DNA from: Desulfobacteraceae bacterium
GTDB lineage: Bacteria > Desulfobacterota > Desulfobacteria > Desulfobacterales > Desulfobacteraceae
DNA: 51,767 nt
NCBI GenBank assembly: GCA_024225635.1
Contig: JAAEMK010000087.1
Span: 1-51,767 of the forward strand
Direction: 5' to 3'
Shown: in pieces, positions 1 to 9,290 of the stretch
Numbering within the stretch: the first letter of the stretch is position 1
How the letters are laid out: every line of letters starts with the position of its first letter
The notes under the pieces: model-generated
Databases searched by the model: none
What the model was told of the DNA's origin: nothing
The model's input: the letters and a program-made list of their open reading frames with translations, nothing else
Position numbers and translations under genes: made by a program

Positions 1-141
1 AAATTGTCGAGATAATCACAAATTAAATTTTGGTATAGCTACACGGGAGACACAGGAGTCTGCCGTTATGCAATAGTTGCGAGCAAAATCCTGATTAAAA
101 ACACTGTAAGGCACTTCTGGGGTCATATGAAGGATGCCCAT

Positions 142-165
142 TTTGACAACAGATTTTTTGTCAAA
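142..165. promoter_or_regulatory. Palindrome upstream of a short ORF (possible operator)
   Basis: TTTGACAA at 142-149 and TTGTCAAA at 158-165 form a perfect 8-bp inverted repeat with an 8-bp spacer. It lies about 20 bp upstream of the short ORF at 184-285. The left arm also contains a TTGACA-like -35 element. An operator role is inferred only from the symmetry and position. Confidence 0.3.
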
Positions 166-183
166 CCAACATAGAGAGGATAA

Positions 184-285
184 ATGGACCCTTTATATAT
201 AAGCAACGGACGAGCCGCAAGCGGAAAGGACAAATACTTTGAACGAACAAAAATTGAAAAACGAATTTGGTTCAAAATAACTTAG
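184..285 (+). pseudogene. Short ORF, possible truncated ATPase N-terminus
   Basis: A 33-codon ORF starts at ATG 184 behind an AGAGAGG ribosome binding site and ends at TAG 283-285. The segment GRAASGKDKYFERTKIEK faintly resembles the start of AAA-type ATPases, which often read G-x-A-x-x-G-x-x-F-F-x-R-x-x-E before the P-loop. No P-loop follows. It may be the stub of a decayed gene or may not be coding at all. The resemblance comes from memory of the family and was not computed. Confidence 0.2.
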
Positions 286-437
286 TTCATACGCCTCAGG
301 GCAGGCCAAACATCGCTGTAAAGGCTTCCAGGCAATCAGGGTTGGAGGCGGCAATGGATGCCAGGTCATCACCGGTCTCATTTTTCAATTCCTTTCAACT
401 GCGTATCCGTTCAGTTCAAGCGCATACAATAATCCGT

Positions 438-1184
438 TCAGATGCGAAGGTCTCCCGAGGACTTGCTGTCTGTTAAAATCATGAACAGCTCCTCCAGGTC
501 GGCATGGTCGGCCCGGGCCATCTCCTTTAGCTCATCCACGGTGCCGAGGGCAAGCAGGCGTCCCCTGTGGATCACCCCGATCCTATGGCAGAGATCCTCG
601 GCAATGTGCAGGGTGTGGGTGGACATGAACACGGTTTTATCCTTGGCGGCAAACTCCTTAAACAGCTCCTTGACCATCTTGATGGCCGACGGGTCCAGCC
701 CCACCATGGGTTCGTCCACCACAATGACCTCGGGCTCGTGGAGCAGTGCCGCCGCCATGATCAACCGCTGCTTCATGCCGTGGGAAAAGGACTCGATGAT
801 CTCATCGGCCCAGTTTGCAAGGGAGAAGAGCGCAAGGAGCCCTTCGGCCTTTTTCTCAAAACCGGCGGGCGAAACGCCAAAAAGATCGGCAGTAAACTTC
901 AAGAACTCCATGGCCGTGAGTTTCTCGTAGAGATAGGGCCTGTCCGGGATAAACCCGATCACCTTTTTCGCCCGGGAGGGATCTTCGGCCATGTCAACAC
1001 CGCAAATTTTCACCGTTCCCGAGGTCGGTGAGATCAATCCGGCGATCATCTGGATGGTGGTGGTCTTGCCCGCGCCGTTGGGCCCGATAAAACCGAAGAT
1101 CTCGCCCCTTGGCACGGTGAGACTCAACCGGTTCACGGCAACCACCCTGCCGTAGTTTTTTGTCACCTTGCAGAGCTCGATCAT
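438..1184 (-). CDS. ABC transporter ATP-binding protein
   Basis: This 248-aa protein is a single nucleotide-binding domain of the kind that pairs with a separate ABC-2 type permease. It has Walker A GPNGAGKTT (around residues 34-42), an ABC signature-like FSHGMKQR (near 133), Walker B VIVVDEP (near 154) and the switch histidine in MSTHTL. The family exports drugs, lipids or peptides, or couples to a membrane enzyme; the substrate here is unknown. ATG 1184 was chosen; a TTG three codons upstream is possible, and no strong ribosome binding site is visible for either. It lies 13 nt downstream of the Cache-domain gene on the same strand. No permease gene follows within the window, which is unusual for this family. 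Confidence 0.88.
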   Translation of the reverse strand: MIELCKVTKNYGRVVAVNRLSLTVPRGEIFGFIGPNGAGKTTTIQMIAGLISPTSGTVKICGVDMAEDPSRAKKVIGFIPDRPYLYEKLTAMEFLKFTADLFGVSPAGFEKKAEGLLALFSLANWADEIIESFSHGMKQRLIMAAALLHEPEVIVVDEPMVGLDPSAIKMVKELFKEFAAKDKTVFMSTHTLHIAEDLCHRIGVIHRGRLLALGTVDELKEMARADHADLEELFMILTDSKSSGDLRI

Positions 1185-1197
1185 CGCCGGCAAATAC

Positions 1198-1695
1198 TTA
1201 CTTTTTTTTATTCAATTCATCAAGGCTATGGATTGAACTGTAGATTCCAGCGGAAACCTGATACGGCACCCCGGGGGCCTGCATGGTGAATGTTATTTTT
1301 CGTTCAGGGGTCTTGCTTCCGACCTTGGGCCACCAGTACTCCACCCATCCGCCGGCCTTTTGTTCGGCGGCGTCGCACAAGTCAAGGCTGACGTAGTTTC
1401 CCTTGACATCCGTTACCGTGCTTAACTGAAGCCCGATGATTTTATTATTGGGATGGGCGGCAATAATATCAGCCTCGCAATTGTATACCTGCACATAGGT
1501 ATCCTTCCATGCCCATTTACCCTTTGGATCATTGAACTCCTTCAGGCCCGACTCCCCCGCCTTTGACAGAAAAGCGGCAGCCGCTTTTACTTTGGCTACG
1601 ATTTCGTCAGGACTCACAACGTCCTGGGAAAAACATATTCCCGTAAAACTCAAAGACAGGATCATGGAAATAACAATTACTGCTGATTTTTTCAT
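1198..1695 (-). CDS. Secreted single-Cache domain protein
   Basis: This 165-aa protein has a typical Sec signal peptide (KK near the start, a hydrophobic core, likely cleavage around CFSQD). The mature region (SPDEIVAKVKAAAAFL...KGKWAWKDTYVQVYNC...GGWVEYWWPKVGS) has the features of an sCache_2-like ligand-binding domain, normally found as the periplasmic sensor part of chemoreceptors and kinases. No membrane segment or signalling domain follows, so the protein should be free in the periplasm. The start ATG 1695 has a clear AAAGGAG site. It sits between a chemoreceptor gene (94 nt upstream) and an ABC ATPase (downstream), so it could present a small ligand to that receptor; this is inference. 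Confidence 0.75.
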   Translation of the reverse strand: MKKSAVIVISMILSLSFTGICFSQDVVSPDEIVAKVKAAAAFLSKAGESGLKEFNDPKGKWAWKDTYVQVYNCEADIIAAHPNNKIIGLQLSTVTDVKGNYVSLDLCDAAEQKAGGWVEYWWPKVGSKTPERKITFTMQAPGVPYQVSAGIYSSIHSLDELNKKK

Positions 1696-1789
1696 ACCAA
1701 ATCTCCTTTATTGTTTTTTTTACACGGTCCCGGCCTGAAAATGCCGAAAATCAACATGTTTCGCAATTCTTTTTCATTTACCGCAAGGG

Positions 1790-3781
1790 TCATACTTGAA
1801 ATCTGCCCACCATGTCTTTTAATTGACCCGCAATCTTTGACAGCTCATTGGCATTGCTGTTTAACTGTGAACTGCTGTCTTCCGTTTCAATGGATGCCTC
1901 ATTTACCTCCTTGATATCCTTTGCGATGTTTCGCACCACATGAAGGTTTTGTGATGTTTTCTCATTTACCTCCTGCATTCCCTGGGATGCCATTAACACA
2001 TTTGACGCGATCTCGTTTGTTGCCGATGACTGCTCTTCAATTGCGGATGCAATTGAAGATACAATCTCTTTGGCCTGCACACTTACACTTACAATCTCTC
2101 CGATCTCCCGCACGGTTTCATTTGTAGATTGCTGGATACTTTCAATCTTTTTCTTGATTTCATTTGTGGCGACGGCCGTTTGTCCGGCCAGCGCTTTAAT
2201 CTCACCTGCCACAACGGCAAATCCCTTACCCGCTTCTCCGGCCCTGGCCGATTCAATGGTGGCGTTCAGGGCGAGGAGATTGGTCTGTTCCGATATTTCA
2301 GCTATGGTTTCAGTAACCTTGCCTATTTCAACGGCAGCGCTCCCAAGTTCATCCATTTTGGAGGAGGCTGCGTTGGCAAGGTCCACGGCCGTTTCGCTGA
2401 CCGAATTGGCTTTCCCTGTGCTTTGGGCCACTTCGTTTATCGACATGGTCATTTGATTGGCGGCAGTGGAAATCACCGCTGAATTATCTGAAGCATCCTC
2501 AATGGCGGCAGCCACGGAATCCATATTCGCGTTCATCTCATTGGAGGCGTCAGAAACCATATTGGATTTTTCAGTAACATGCATTGACCTGTCCTTTACC
2601 TGGCCGGAGATGAAAAATAATTCGGCCGACGAACCGGTCAGGATCTCAACGCCATCCGAAATATCCCTGAACATCTGGCCCAGATTTGTCACCATGCTGT
2701 TCAACGCGTATATTAACCTGCCTATTTCATCCTTCCGCTTGACATCCAGTTTTTTACTTAAATTGCCCTTTGCAATATCATCCGCAAAAAGTATTGCGCT
2801 GTTCAGGGGAGTAAGTATGGATTTGCTGATGATAAAAGCCCAAAGAGATAAAGTCAGGGTTACGATAAAAATAATCGACCAGTTAAAATTCCTCACGAAC
2901 TCGGCATTTGAGGCCACCACAGCTTCGATCTCTTCAACCAGCTCAAGTTCCTGTTTGTTCAGTTCCGTGGTAAGAACTTCAAACTTGGACATGAGACCGT
3001 TTTTTTGTCCATAAAGCTCAACCAGTTTTCTTTCCATATCCATCAGATTGTCAAGCATGGGCTCAATCTGTTTATAGATCGCACGAAATTTCTTATCCCT
3101 GCTTGCCCTGATGGCGTTTTTCAAATTTTTCTGCGCCCGGAAGGTTTCCTTGTCCAGCCCTTCACTGTTTTTCCGAAAATCATCCAGGTTGGAAAAGAGA
3201 TAAAGCTCTTCAATATTCAACCGCCGTTTGCCTAAATATGAAATCAATTCCGAACAGTTATCCTTACAGGCCCGTCGACGCGGATCATAGATTTTCTGCC
3301 CTTCGATCTTGGCCATTGCTATTTCCTGCTTAACAAGGGAAATAATGTTCTGCTGGAGAATGTCTTCCATATCGAAGCCAAGCCGGGCATAATCCATCAA
3401 TCCGGATTTAATGGAAAAAACAACGGGTTTCAACCCGGCAACGGCTTCAGCATATGCTTGAAACGTTGAGACAAGAGAATCCACGGACAGGTTTTCACTG
3501 GAGTTATATTTTGTAACGTCATCGGATACGGCTGCTAAAATATCAGTAACCGATTCAAGCCGGGGCTTGATTTTCCGCCAGCTCTCTTCATCTGCATTGG
3601 CGCGAAAATCCTTTTCATCAGAACTGACAATCAATATTTCCTGCATCACCTGGTTAATTCTCGTTTCAACCTTGATCAACTTGTCATGTTGAATCCTGTT
3701 ATAGATATTCGCTCCAAAAATGAACAAACAGGCGACGATTCCCGAAACCGCAAGTAATGCCAGTCTGATTTTGACATTCAT
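1790..3781 (-). CDS. Methyl-accepting chemotaxis protein with HBM-type sensor
   Basis: This 663-aa chemoreceptor has a first membrane segment at about residues 7-29 and a long, mostly helical periplasmic region (about 30-300). The second membrane segment ([18 protein letters not shown]) is followed by a HAMP domain and a full MCP signalling domain. The helical periplasmic region has the length and character of an HBM (helical bimodular) sensor, a domain known for organic-acid sensing. It also holds two cysteines in RRACKDNC. The hairpin tip reads [31 protein letters not shown], split here as two contiguous canonical blocks, and should couple to CheA and CheW. The start ATG 3781 is preceded by AAGGAG. 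The neighbour downstream is a secreted Cache protein. The ligand is not predictable. Confidence 0.9.
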   Translation of the reverse strand: MNVKIRLALLAVSGIVACLFIFGANIYNRIQHDKLIKVETRINQVMQEILIVSSDEKDFRANADEESWRKIKPRLESVTDILAAVSDDVTKYNSSENLSVDSLVSTFQAYAEAVAGLKPVVFSIKSGLMDYARLGFDMEDILQQNIISLVKQEIAMAKIEGQKIYDPRRRACKDNCSELISYLGKRRLNIEELYLFSNLDDFRKNSEGLDKETFRAQKNLKNAIRASRDKKFRAIYKQIEPMLDNLMDMERKLVELYGQKNGLMSKFEVLTTELNKQELELVEEIEAVVASNAEFVRNFNWSIIFIVTLTLSLWAFIISKSILTPLNSAILFADDIAKGNLSKKLDVKRKDEIGRLIYALNSMVTNLGQMFRDISDGVEILTGSSAELFFISGQVKDRSMHVTEKSNMVSDASNEMNANMDSVAAAIEDASDNSAVISTAANQMTMSINEVAQSTGKANSVSETAVDLANAASSKMDELGSAAVEIGKVTETIAEISEQTNLLALNATIESARAGEAGKGFAVVAGEIKALAGQTAVATNEIKKKIESIQQSTNETVREIGEIVSVSVQAKEIVSSIASAIEEQSSATNEIASNVLMASQGMQEVNEKTSQNLHVVRNIAKDIKEVNEASIETEDSSSQLNSNANELSKIAGQLKDMVGRFQV

Positions 3782-4125
3782 ACATCGATCTCCTTACAGG
3801 TATATGTTTTGCTTCATTCCAGAACTTCTTGTAGGCTCGCAAAAAGACTTTCCGTCCGGCGTTTAAAGAAACAGGCGTGGTGAGTTCAGATGAAAAGGAT
3901 TTGTTTTATGAGGTCTGCCAACCATGTAAAACAAAACCCATATTTACCAGTAGCGTGACGAGTTACCTATCTTTCAAAGCTTTCAGGAGATGGTTCATGA
4001 ATATTACCAATACTTCCCAAAAAACGAACATTACCCGAATTTGTATTAACATCGGTGGATTCTGTCAAGAATAAAATGTTGACCGTCAACAGAACAGAAC
4101 AGGCCACTCTCTTACGTAAGCCCGT
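3782..4125. other. Intergenic region, nothing recognised
   Basis: This 344-bp gap lies between the chemoreceptor start and the stop of the transglutaminase-like gene, both on the minus strand. It should hold the promoter of the chemoreceptor. Short open frames present here have no ribosome binding site or recognisable protein sequence. I see no strong hairpin, tRNA or riboswitch. Confidence 0.4.
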
Positions 4126-5649
4126 TCATCGCCCTTCCCCCACGATCTCAAGCTTGATCCTGCCCATGACGCCGACCATACCCAGGCCCAATCCCCGGCC
4201 TCCGGCGCCGGAAGCCAGCCGGATATGGGTCACATCGGCAGGAAGCTGGTTAAAAAGGGAATCAACGGTGATCCATCGCCCAAGATAGACCCCGTTCCAG
4301 GCATGGTAGTAGAATCGATGGTTCAGGTACACAAGACCCGCCTCCACCCGGGCGGGAATGCCCAGGGCGCGGCAGAGGGCGGCAAAGAGGACCGCGTGCT
4401 CGTTGCAGTCCCCCATCCTGTTCCTGAGGGTGGAGACGGCGTCGGGCATGGAAAGCACCGGGCGTTTTTCGATGTTTTCATCCATCCAGCGGAGAACGGC
4501 CCGGATCTTTTCAAGGGGCGTGTCCCCGGATTTTTCAATCCGCCCTGCCTGGCTGACGATCCCGGGATGATCGGACCGGATAAAGGGGCCGGGCGCAAGA
4601 AAACGCTCGTCCACGGCAGCCATTGCCGCATCATCTGCATGGTTGCCGGGGAGCCGCTCCTTTATAATGGTGAGGCGGTTGTACGCAAAAGACTGCCGTC
4701 CCCCATCAAGATCAAGATTTTGCAGATCCATCCCGGGGTCCCCATCGTCATGACCCAAATCCACCATATCGATACCTGAGATCTTCACCTCAAGCCGGGT
4801 CAGGCCCTGTGGATCTTCAATGGGCCTGTTGGGTGCGACGGATGCAAGCAGGGTCAGGTCATCTCCCCCCACGGCCCCTTCCAGGGCCTCTTCCCGGCTG
4901 GTCAGGGTCAGGCTCATCCCGAGAATCCCTTCCTCCTTCACCACCCTGCCCGTGCCGTCGACCCAGGCATGCTGGGTCACCCCCTTGAATTTAAAGGATA
5001 GTTTTTTGGTCGAAACCGTCTTTCCCATCACCAGGAGGGACTCATGGCCCATGACCCTGACGGTCACCGGCACCTGTCCCATGGTGACAGGATCGAACAC
5101 AAAGACCACCACCCGGTCCGGCTCTGCAAGCCCGGACGCCCCCATGGCCTGGACAATCCCGGCGGAAAGATAGGGCCTGGTCTCAAGGGGAATTGTAACG
5201 GGACGGGAAGGATCGTCATTGTTGGCCCGGGTTGTCACCCGGAGAAGGGAATTTTCAATGCGCCCGGCCACCTGAAAACGAAACCGCCCCGACACCACCT
5301 CAAAATCAAAGGATCTCAGGGAAAAATCCGGTTCGGTGTCACTTTCCGAGGTGACCACAAGATCCTGGACCATGCCCATGGTGTTGATCTTCATGACGGT
5401 TTTTTCAACCACCCGGTATCCAAGGCCGGTGCGCTCAATGATCCGGTGGGAAAAACCGATCCGCTTCCGGTTCTGGTGGATGGCCATCCAGGTTTCACCG
5501 GGCCGGACCGCCACCGGACCCCGGCCCTTCAGAACGGAATCACCGCCGGGCCGGGGCCTGAAAAACTCCAGGCGAACCACAAGCAGGATCGTGAAGACGG
5601 CTGCCGCAAAAGCTCCCCACAGCCAGAGCCCCCTGGGGGTTGATATCAT
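4126..5649 (-). CDS. Membrane-anchored transglutaminase-like protein
   Basis: This 507-aa protein has an N-terminal membrane segment (GLWLWGAFAAAVFTILLVV, about residues 6-24) and a large beta-rich domain to about residue 370. A C-terminal transglutaminase-like papain-fold core follows. The catalytic triad is visible: Cys415 in MGDCNEHAVLFAAL, His449 in YYHAWN and Asp463 in VDSLF. Bacterial members act as cysteine proteases or transamidases at the cell surface, so a periplasmic location is likely. ATG 5649 was chosen because GGAGG stands 6 nt upstream; an in-frame extension of 33 codons has no such support and would bury the membrane segment. The gene stands alone, and the substrate is unknown. 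Confidence 0.82.
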   Translation of the reverse strand: MISTPRGLWLWGAFAAAVFTILLVVRLEFFRPRPGGDSVLKGRGPVAVRPGETWMAIHQNRKRIGFSHRIIERTGLGYRVVEKTVMKINTMGMVQDLVVTSESDTEPDFSLRSFDFEVVSGRFRFQVAGRIENSLLRVTTRANNDDPSRPVTIPLETRPYLSAGIVQAMGASGLAEPDRVVVFVFDPVTMGQVPVTVRVMGHESLLVMGKTVSTKKLSFKFKGVTQHAWVDGTGRVVKEEGILGMSLTLTSREEALEGAVGGDDLTLLASVAPNRPIEDPQGLTRLEVKISGIDMVDLGHDDGDPGMDLQNLDLDGGRQSFAYNRLTIIKERLPGNHADDAAMAAVDERFLAPGPFIRSDHPGIVSQAGRIEKSGDTPLEKIRAVLRWMDENIEKRPVLSMPDAVSTLRNRMGDCNEHAVLFAALCRALGIPARVEAGLVYLNHRFYYHAWNGVYLGRWITVDSLFNQLPADVTHIRLASGAGGRGLGLGMVGVMGRIKLEIVGEGR

Positions 5650-5777
5650 CGGTATCCTCCAATAATTCTTTTGGAGTACTAAGAAAGAGAACATCGTTCT
5701 TGATCTTATAACATCCCCCAAAAAATCACAAGCGCCGGCCCCAATCAAAAATGTTTGCTAAATAGATGAAATTATTC

Positions 5778-5806
5778 TTGACTTGCGATATCAATATTAC
5801 TACAAA
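5778..5806 (+). promoter_or_regulatory. Candidate sigma-70 promoter for the PilZ/HD-GYP unit
   Basis: TTGACT at 5778-5783 is followed after 17 bp by TACAAA at 5801-5806, giving a plausible -35/-10 pair. It lies about 110 bp upstream of ATG 5916 in an AT-rich stretch. The small inverted repeat CAACAAA/TTTGTTG just downstream would fall in the leader. Confidence 0.45.
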
Positions 5807-5915
5807 TTCAACAAAATTTTTTTGTTGGCCTGTTACTGATTTTAACCGACCATGTTTTTCTTAAGTCAAGAGGCTGTTTGAAAAAGCGTTAAAGCAAAGC
5901 AAAGGAAATTTAAAA

Positions 5916-6644
5916 ATGTTGATGAAACAGAGAGCTCCCAGGGTAAAAAAGCGAATCAAGGCAGTTTTGGACCATGGTACCGGCATCATCGAAAACATTT
6001 CAAGCTCCGGAGGCTTTTTAAAGACCGACAGCGAAATTCCAAACGCTCCGTTCAACATCGAGCTGAAGATAAGTAACTTCAAGACCATAAAAATCCAATG
6101 CGAACCCCAGTGGGAAAACGAATCCGGCGTTGGTTTCAAGGTGGTAAACGTCGAAGACACCAAGGAGGAGCTGTTCAACGAGTATGTGGAAAAGCAGATC
6201 CGGGCCCTGGAATACTTCGGCAAGGAGCGGGTATTCCAGACCGAGGTCACGGTAACCCTCAAGGATACCAATGTGTTCGGGAACGTCTATTTCAGCAACT
6301 ACATCCAGTACCAGGGGGTGGTGCGGGAAAAGTTCTTCCTGGAAAAGGTTCCCGAACTCCATGAGCTGCTGACCGCAAACAGCCTGCGCCTGGTCACCAT
6401 TGACACCTACAACAAATTCATCAACAACTCCTATTTCGGGGACATACTGCTGGTGGAGCTGACCACATCGGAGATTGCCGGGGCAAGCTGCAAGCTCAAC
6501 ATCACCTTCAAGAACAAGGAGACCGGAGAACTTGTGGGCGAAGGCTACCAGCGTGTCTGCATCGTGGGGGCCACCGGCCGGGTAATGCGGATACCGGCCG
6601 AACTTCTGGACATACTGGATTTTTATCAAGAGATAAAGGAATAA
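5916..6644 (+). CDS. PilZ domain fused to hotdog acyl-CoA thioesterase-like domain
   Basis: This 242-aa protein joins two domains. Residues 1-90 resemble a PilZ cyclic-di-GMP receptor: an R-x-x-x-R element (RVKKR, about residues 9-13) is followed by N-I-S-S-S-G-G, matching the (D/N)-x-S-x-x-G motif. Residues 100-240 resemble the YbgC/4-hydroxybenzoyl-CoA thioesterase hotdog fold, with the characteristic DTNVFGNVYFSNYIQYQG stretch carrying the likely catalytic Asp, and a later LNITFKNKETGELVGEG strand pair. Known hotdog enzymes of this type hydrolyse acyl-CoA or acyl-ACP. The gene is 6 nt upstream of the hybrid kinase/HD-GYP gene and is almost surely co-transcribed with it. An AAAGGA site precedes ATG 5916; ATG 5922 is an alternative start. 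Regulation of the thioesterase by cyclic-di-GMP is inferred. Confidence 0.78.
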   Translation: MLMKQRAPRVKKRIKAVLDHGTGIIENISSSGGFLKTDSEIPNAPFNIELKISNFKTIKIQCEPQWENESGVGFKVVNVEDTKEELFNEYVEKQIRALEYFGKERVFQTEVTVTLKDTNVFGNVYFSNYIQYQGVVREKFFLEKVPELHELLTANSLRLVTIDTYNKFINNSYFGDILLVELTTSEIAGASCKLNITFKNKETGELVGEGYQRVCIVGATGRVMRIPAELLDILDFYQEIKE

Positions 6645-6650
6645 CTTATA

Positions 6651-9290
6651 ATGCAGTACTTGAGTGCTATCCTGCCGCTCTTTTCAGCGATCATCTACCT
6701 TTTCCTGGGGGGCTTCGTCTTTTTTCTCTCCCGGGGAAAGCTGCGCAAGGTATTTCTCAGGTTCTGCTGCATCACCTTTCACTGGCAATTCTCGTGGTTT
6801 CTGCTCTTTTTGCTGAACGATCCCGGCTATTCCGACCTCATCTGCCGCATCGGGTACTCGGGCATCATCTTCCTTCCGGTGAGCTGTTATGAAACCCTGG
6901 TCCACTACCAGAACCATTCGACCCGGCACATAAAATGGTTCTACGGCATCTGTTTCGGATTCCTGGTGAGCCTCTGGACCACCGATCTCTTCATCAAAGG
7001 CACCCACACCTACCAGTTTGGATTCTACCCCGAGGCAAACACCCTCCATCTGGGCTATATCCTCATGGTATTCTTTTTGTTCGTTAAAAATGCCGTTGTG
7101 ATGATCAAGGAGATCAAAAACGAACGAAAGCCCATCAGGAGAAACCAGCATGTCTTTTTTCTTGCCTCAACCGTCATCTTCTGTTTCTCGTCCATCGACT
7201 ACCTCCTGAACTACCCCGCCCTGATGGAGCGCTTCAATATCCAGCTCTATCCCTTTGGCGTCTTTTTCCTCTCCCTGAGTCTCCTGGTGTTTGTCCTCTC
7301 CCACTTCATCACCCTCAACATGACCCTGGAGAACCGGGTCGCCCAAAAGACACGCCAGCTCAAGGAGTCCATCGAGGCCCTGAAGATAGCCGCCAACACC
7401 GAAAAGGAGTTTATCGCCAACGTCACCCATGAGCTCAGGACCCCGCTGACATTGATCCGGGGATGGACCGACTATATCATTGACGGAGAATCGGGACCGG
7501 TTTCCGCCCCCCTGTTGAACATCATCGACAAAATCAACCTCCAGACCCTCTCCCTTACGGAAAAGATCAACGAACTGCTTAAGGTCTCCCGGTTTGATGC
7601 GGGAATGGCCAGGCTGACCCTGACCCGGCTCGACCTTGCCGACTACGTATCCCAGATCGTCTCAAGCTTCAAGGGACTTACCGATAAGAACGGCATCAAC
7701 CTCATTTACCAGTGTGAACCTGATATTCCCGCCATGTTAATGGACAGGGAGAAGCTCAAGGATATTATCAACAATCTCGTCCGTAACGCCTATAAATTTA
7801 CCGAAACGGGAGAGATAATTGTAACGGTATCAACCAGGGACAACACCGTTATTATTGAAGTGAAGGACACCGGTATCGGCATGTCGGAAGAATTTGTCAA
7901 ACATGCGTTCCAGCGGTTCAAGCAGGGGGACGGCTCCACAACCAGGCGCTACGAGGGAACAGGCCTTGGCCTTGCAATTGTCAAGGATTCGGTTGATATG
8001 ATGCACGGCCGGATCACCCTTGACAGCACCGAAAACCTGGGCACCCGCTTTGTCATAGAACTTCCGGCCAACCTTGAAACCATTGACCCCGAGGCCATCA
8101 TCGAACGCAGGAAAGGCGACCGGCGGCTCAACCCCCGGAAGATGCCCCATGGGGAACGGCGCACCCGGGACCGGCGGACTTCCGACCTGGCAAAGCTCGA
8201 AAACAGGGAGCTCATCAGGATCTCCGCCGCGGACAAGACAGACCTCACCCTGAACCCGGTAAAAAAAATAGAGGCGCCGCATCCCAAGGGCAGCCTTGTC
8301 ATCGCCGAAGACAACCAGAGCATCCAGGAGTTCCTGGCCCGTACACTCAACGACTACACCCTCTATATTACCCCCAACGGGGCGTCCGCCTGGGAGACCA
8401 TCCAGGCCGTGGAACCCGATCTTGTGCTCTCCGACGTGATGATGCCGTTCATGGACGGCTACTCCCTGCTGGAAGAGATCCGGCTCAATGAAAACACAAA
8501 GAACATCCCGGTGATCATGCTCACCTCGTTGACCGAACAGGATGACAGGATAAAGGGGCTTCAGCTGGGTGCTGACGATTACCTGACCAAGCCGTTCCAC
8601 CATCTGGAACTCAGGGCGCGGGTCAAAAACGTCATCAGCCAGCTCAGGCTATACAAGGAAAAAACCCGCACGGAACAGCTGGAGGTGTTTCTCATGGTGC
8701 TCGCTTCGGCCATCGAATCAAAAGACAAGTACACAGGCGGTCATGTGGAACGGGTTGCAGGCTACGCACGGGAGCTTGCCGGTAAAAACAACCTTCCGGA
8801 ACATAAGATCAACGACATCTACCTTGGCACCATTGTCCATGACATCGGCAAACTGGGCATTAAGGACGAGATTCTCAACAAGCCGGGGAAACTGACCAAG
8901 GAAGAGTTCGAGCAGATCAAGAGACACCCGGAGATAGGGAAAAACCTCCTGTCAAAGCTTGAGATCGCGCCGGTGGCCGTGAATATTGCCTACAACCACC
9001 ATGAAAAATGGGATGGGACCGGATATCCCCGGGGCATCAAGGGGGAAGATATTCCCATCGAGGCCCGGATCGCCACGGTGGCCGATTTCTGGGACGCCAT
9101 CACTTCGGACAGGCCCTACCGCAAGGCCATGCCCCTGGACAAGGCCGTGGAAATCATGTACCAGGAGCGGGGGAAATCCTTTGATCCGAAGCTGTTTGAC
9201 CTGTTCATGGACGGGGAGGACAAGCTGCACATGAAGTATATCGACACGCCCAGGGTCAATGAGGAAGAAACCCTGACAGTCGAAACTTAA
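6651..9290 (+). CDS. 7TM hybrid histidine kinase with REC and HD-GYP domains
   Basis: This 879-aa protein has an N-terminal block of about seven membrane segments (residues 1-225, 7TM histidine-kinase type) and a short coiled coil. HisKA follows with His260 in VTHELRTPLT, then HATPase_c (N box IINNLVRNAYKF, G boxes DTGIGM and GTGLGLAI) and a basic linker rich in RR. A REC domain carries Asp595 in LSDVMMP and Lys in TKPF. It ends in an HD-GYP domain with His730-Asp731 in HDIGKLGI, HHEKWDGTGYP around residue 785 and ADFWDAI. All HD-GYP catalytic motifs are present, so cyclic-di-GMP hydrolysis gated by phosphorylation is likely. It follows the PilZ-thioesterase gene by 6 nt. Its 3' end overlaps the convergent gene by 4 nt. 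The stimulus is unknown but is likely sensed in or near the membrane. Confidence 0.9.
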   Translation: MQYLSAILPLFSAIIYLFLGGFVFFLSRGKLRKVFLRFCCITFHWQFSWFLLFLLNDPGYSDLICRIGYSGIIFLPVSCYETLVHYQNHSTRHIKWFYGICFGFLVSLWTTDLFIKGTHTYQFGFYPEANTLHLGYILMVFFLFVKNAVVMIKEIKNERKPIRRNQHVFFLASTVIFCFSSIDYLLNYPALMERFNIQLYPFGVFFLSLSLLVFVLSHFITLNMTLENRVAQKTRQLKESIEALKIAANTEKEFIANVTHELRTPLTLIRGWTDYIIDGESGPVSAPLLNIIDKINLQTLSLTEKINELLKVSRFDAGMARLTLTRLDLADYVSQIVSSFKGLTDKNGINLIYQCEPDIPAMLMDREKLKDIINNLVRNAYKFTETGEIIVTVSTRDNTVIIEVKDTGIGMSEEFVKHAFQRFKQGDGSTTRRYEGTGLGLAIVKDSVDMMHGRITLDSTENLGTRFVIELPANLETIDPEAIIERRKGDRRLNPRKMPHGERRTRDRRTSDLAKLENRELIRISAADKTDLTLNPVKKIEAPHPKGSLVIAEDNQSIQEFLARTLNDYTLYITPNGASAWETIQAVEPDLVLSDVMMPFMDGYSLLEEIRLNENTKNIPVIMLTSLTEQDDRIKGLQLGADDYLTKPFHHLELRARVKNVISQLRLYKEKTRTEQLEVFLMVLASAIESKDKYTGGHVERVAGYARELAGKNNLPEHKINDIYLGTIVHDIGKLGIKDEILNKPGKLTKEEFEQIKRHPEIGKNLLSKLEIAPVAVNIAYNHHEKWDGTGYPRGIKGEDIPIEARIATVADFWDAITSDRPYRKAMPLDKAVEIMYQERGKSFDPKLFDLFMDGEDKLHMKYIDTPRVNEEETLTVET

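Larger units (their letters stand above)
1..437. other. Left-edge stretch without a convincing gene
   Basis: I see no full gene here. It contains a short plus-strand ORF at 184-285 and an upstream palindrome, both listed separately. On the minus strand there is a 30-codon open stretch at 296-388 that could start at TTG and ends in FTAMFGLP; it has no proper ribosome binding site and may be the tail of a lost gene. A permease partner for the ABC ATPase at 438-1184 would be expected here and is absent. Confidence 0.5.

Noticed and set aside
296-388. 30-codon minus-strand frame ending FTAMFGLP
   Set aside because: No proper start or ribosome binding site. It could be a gene-end relic but is too short to support.
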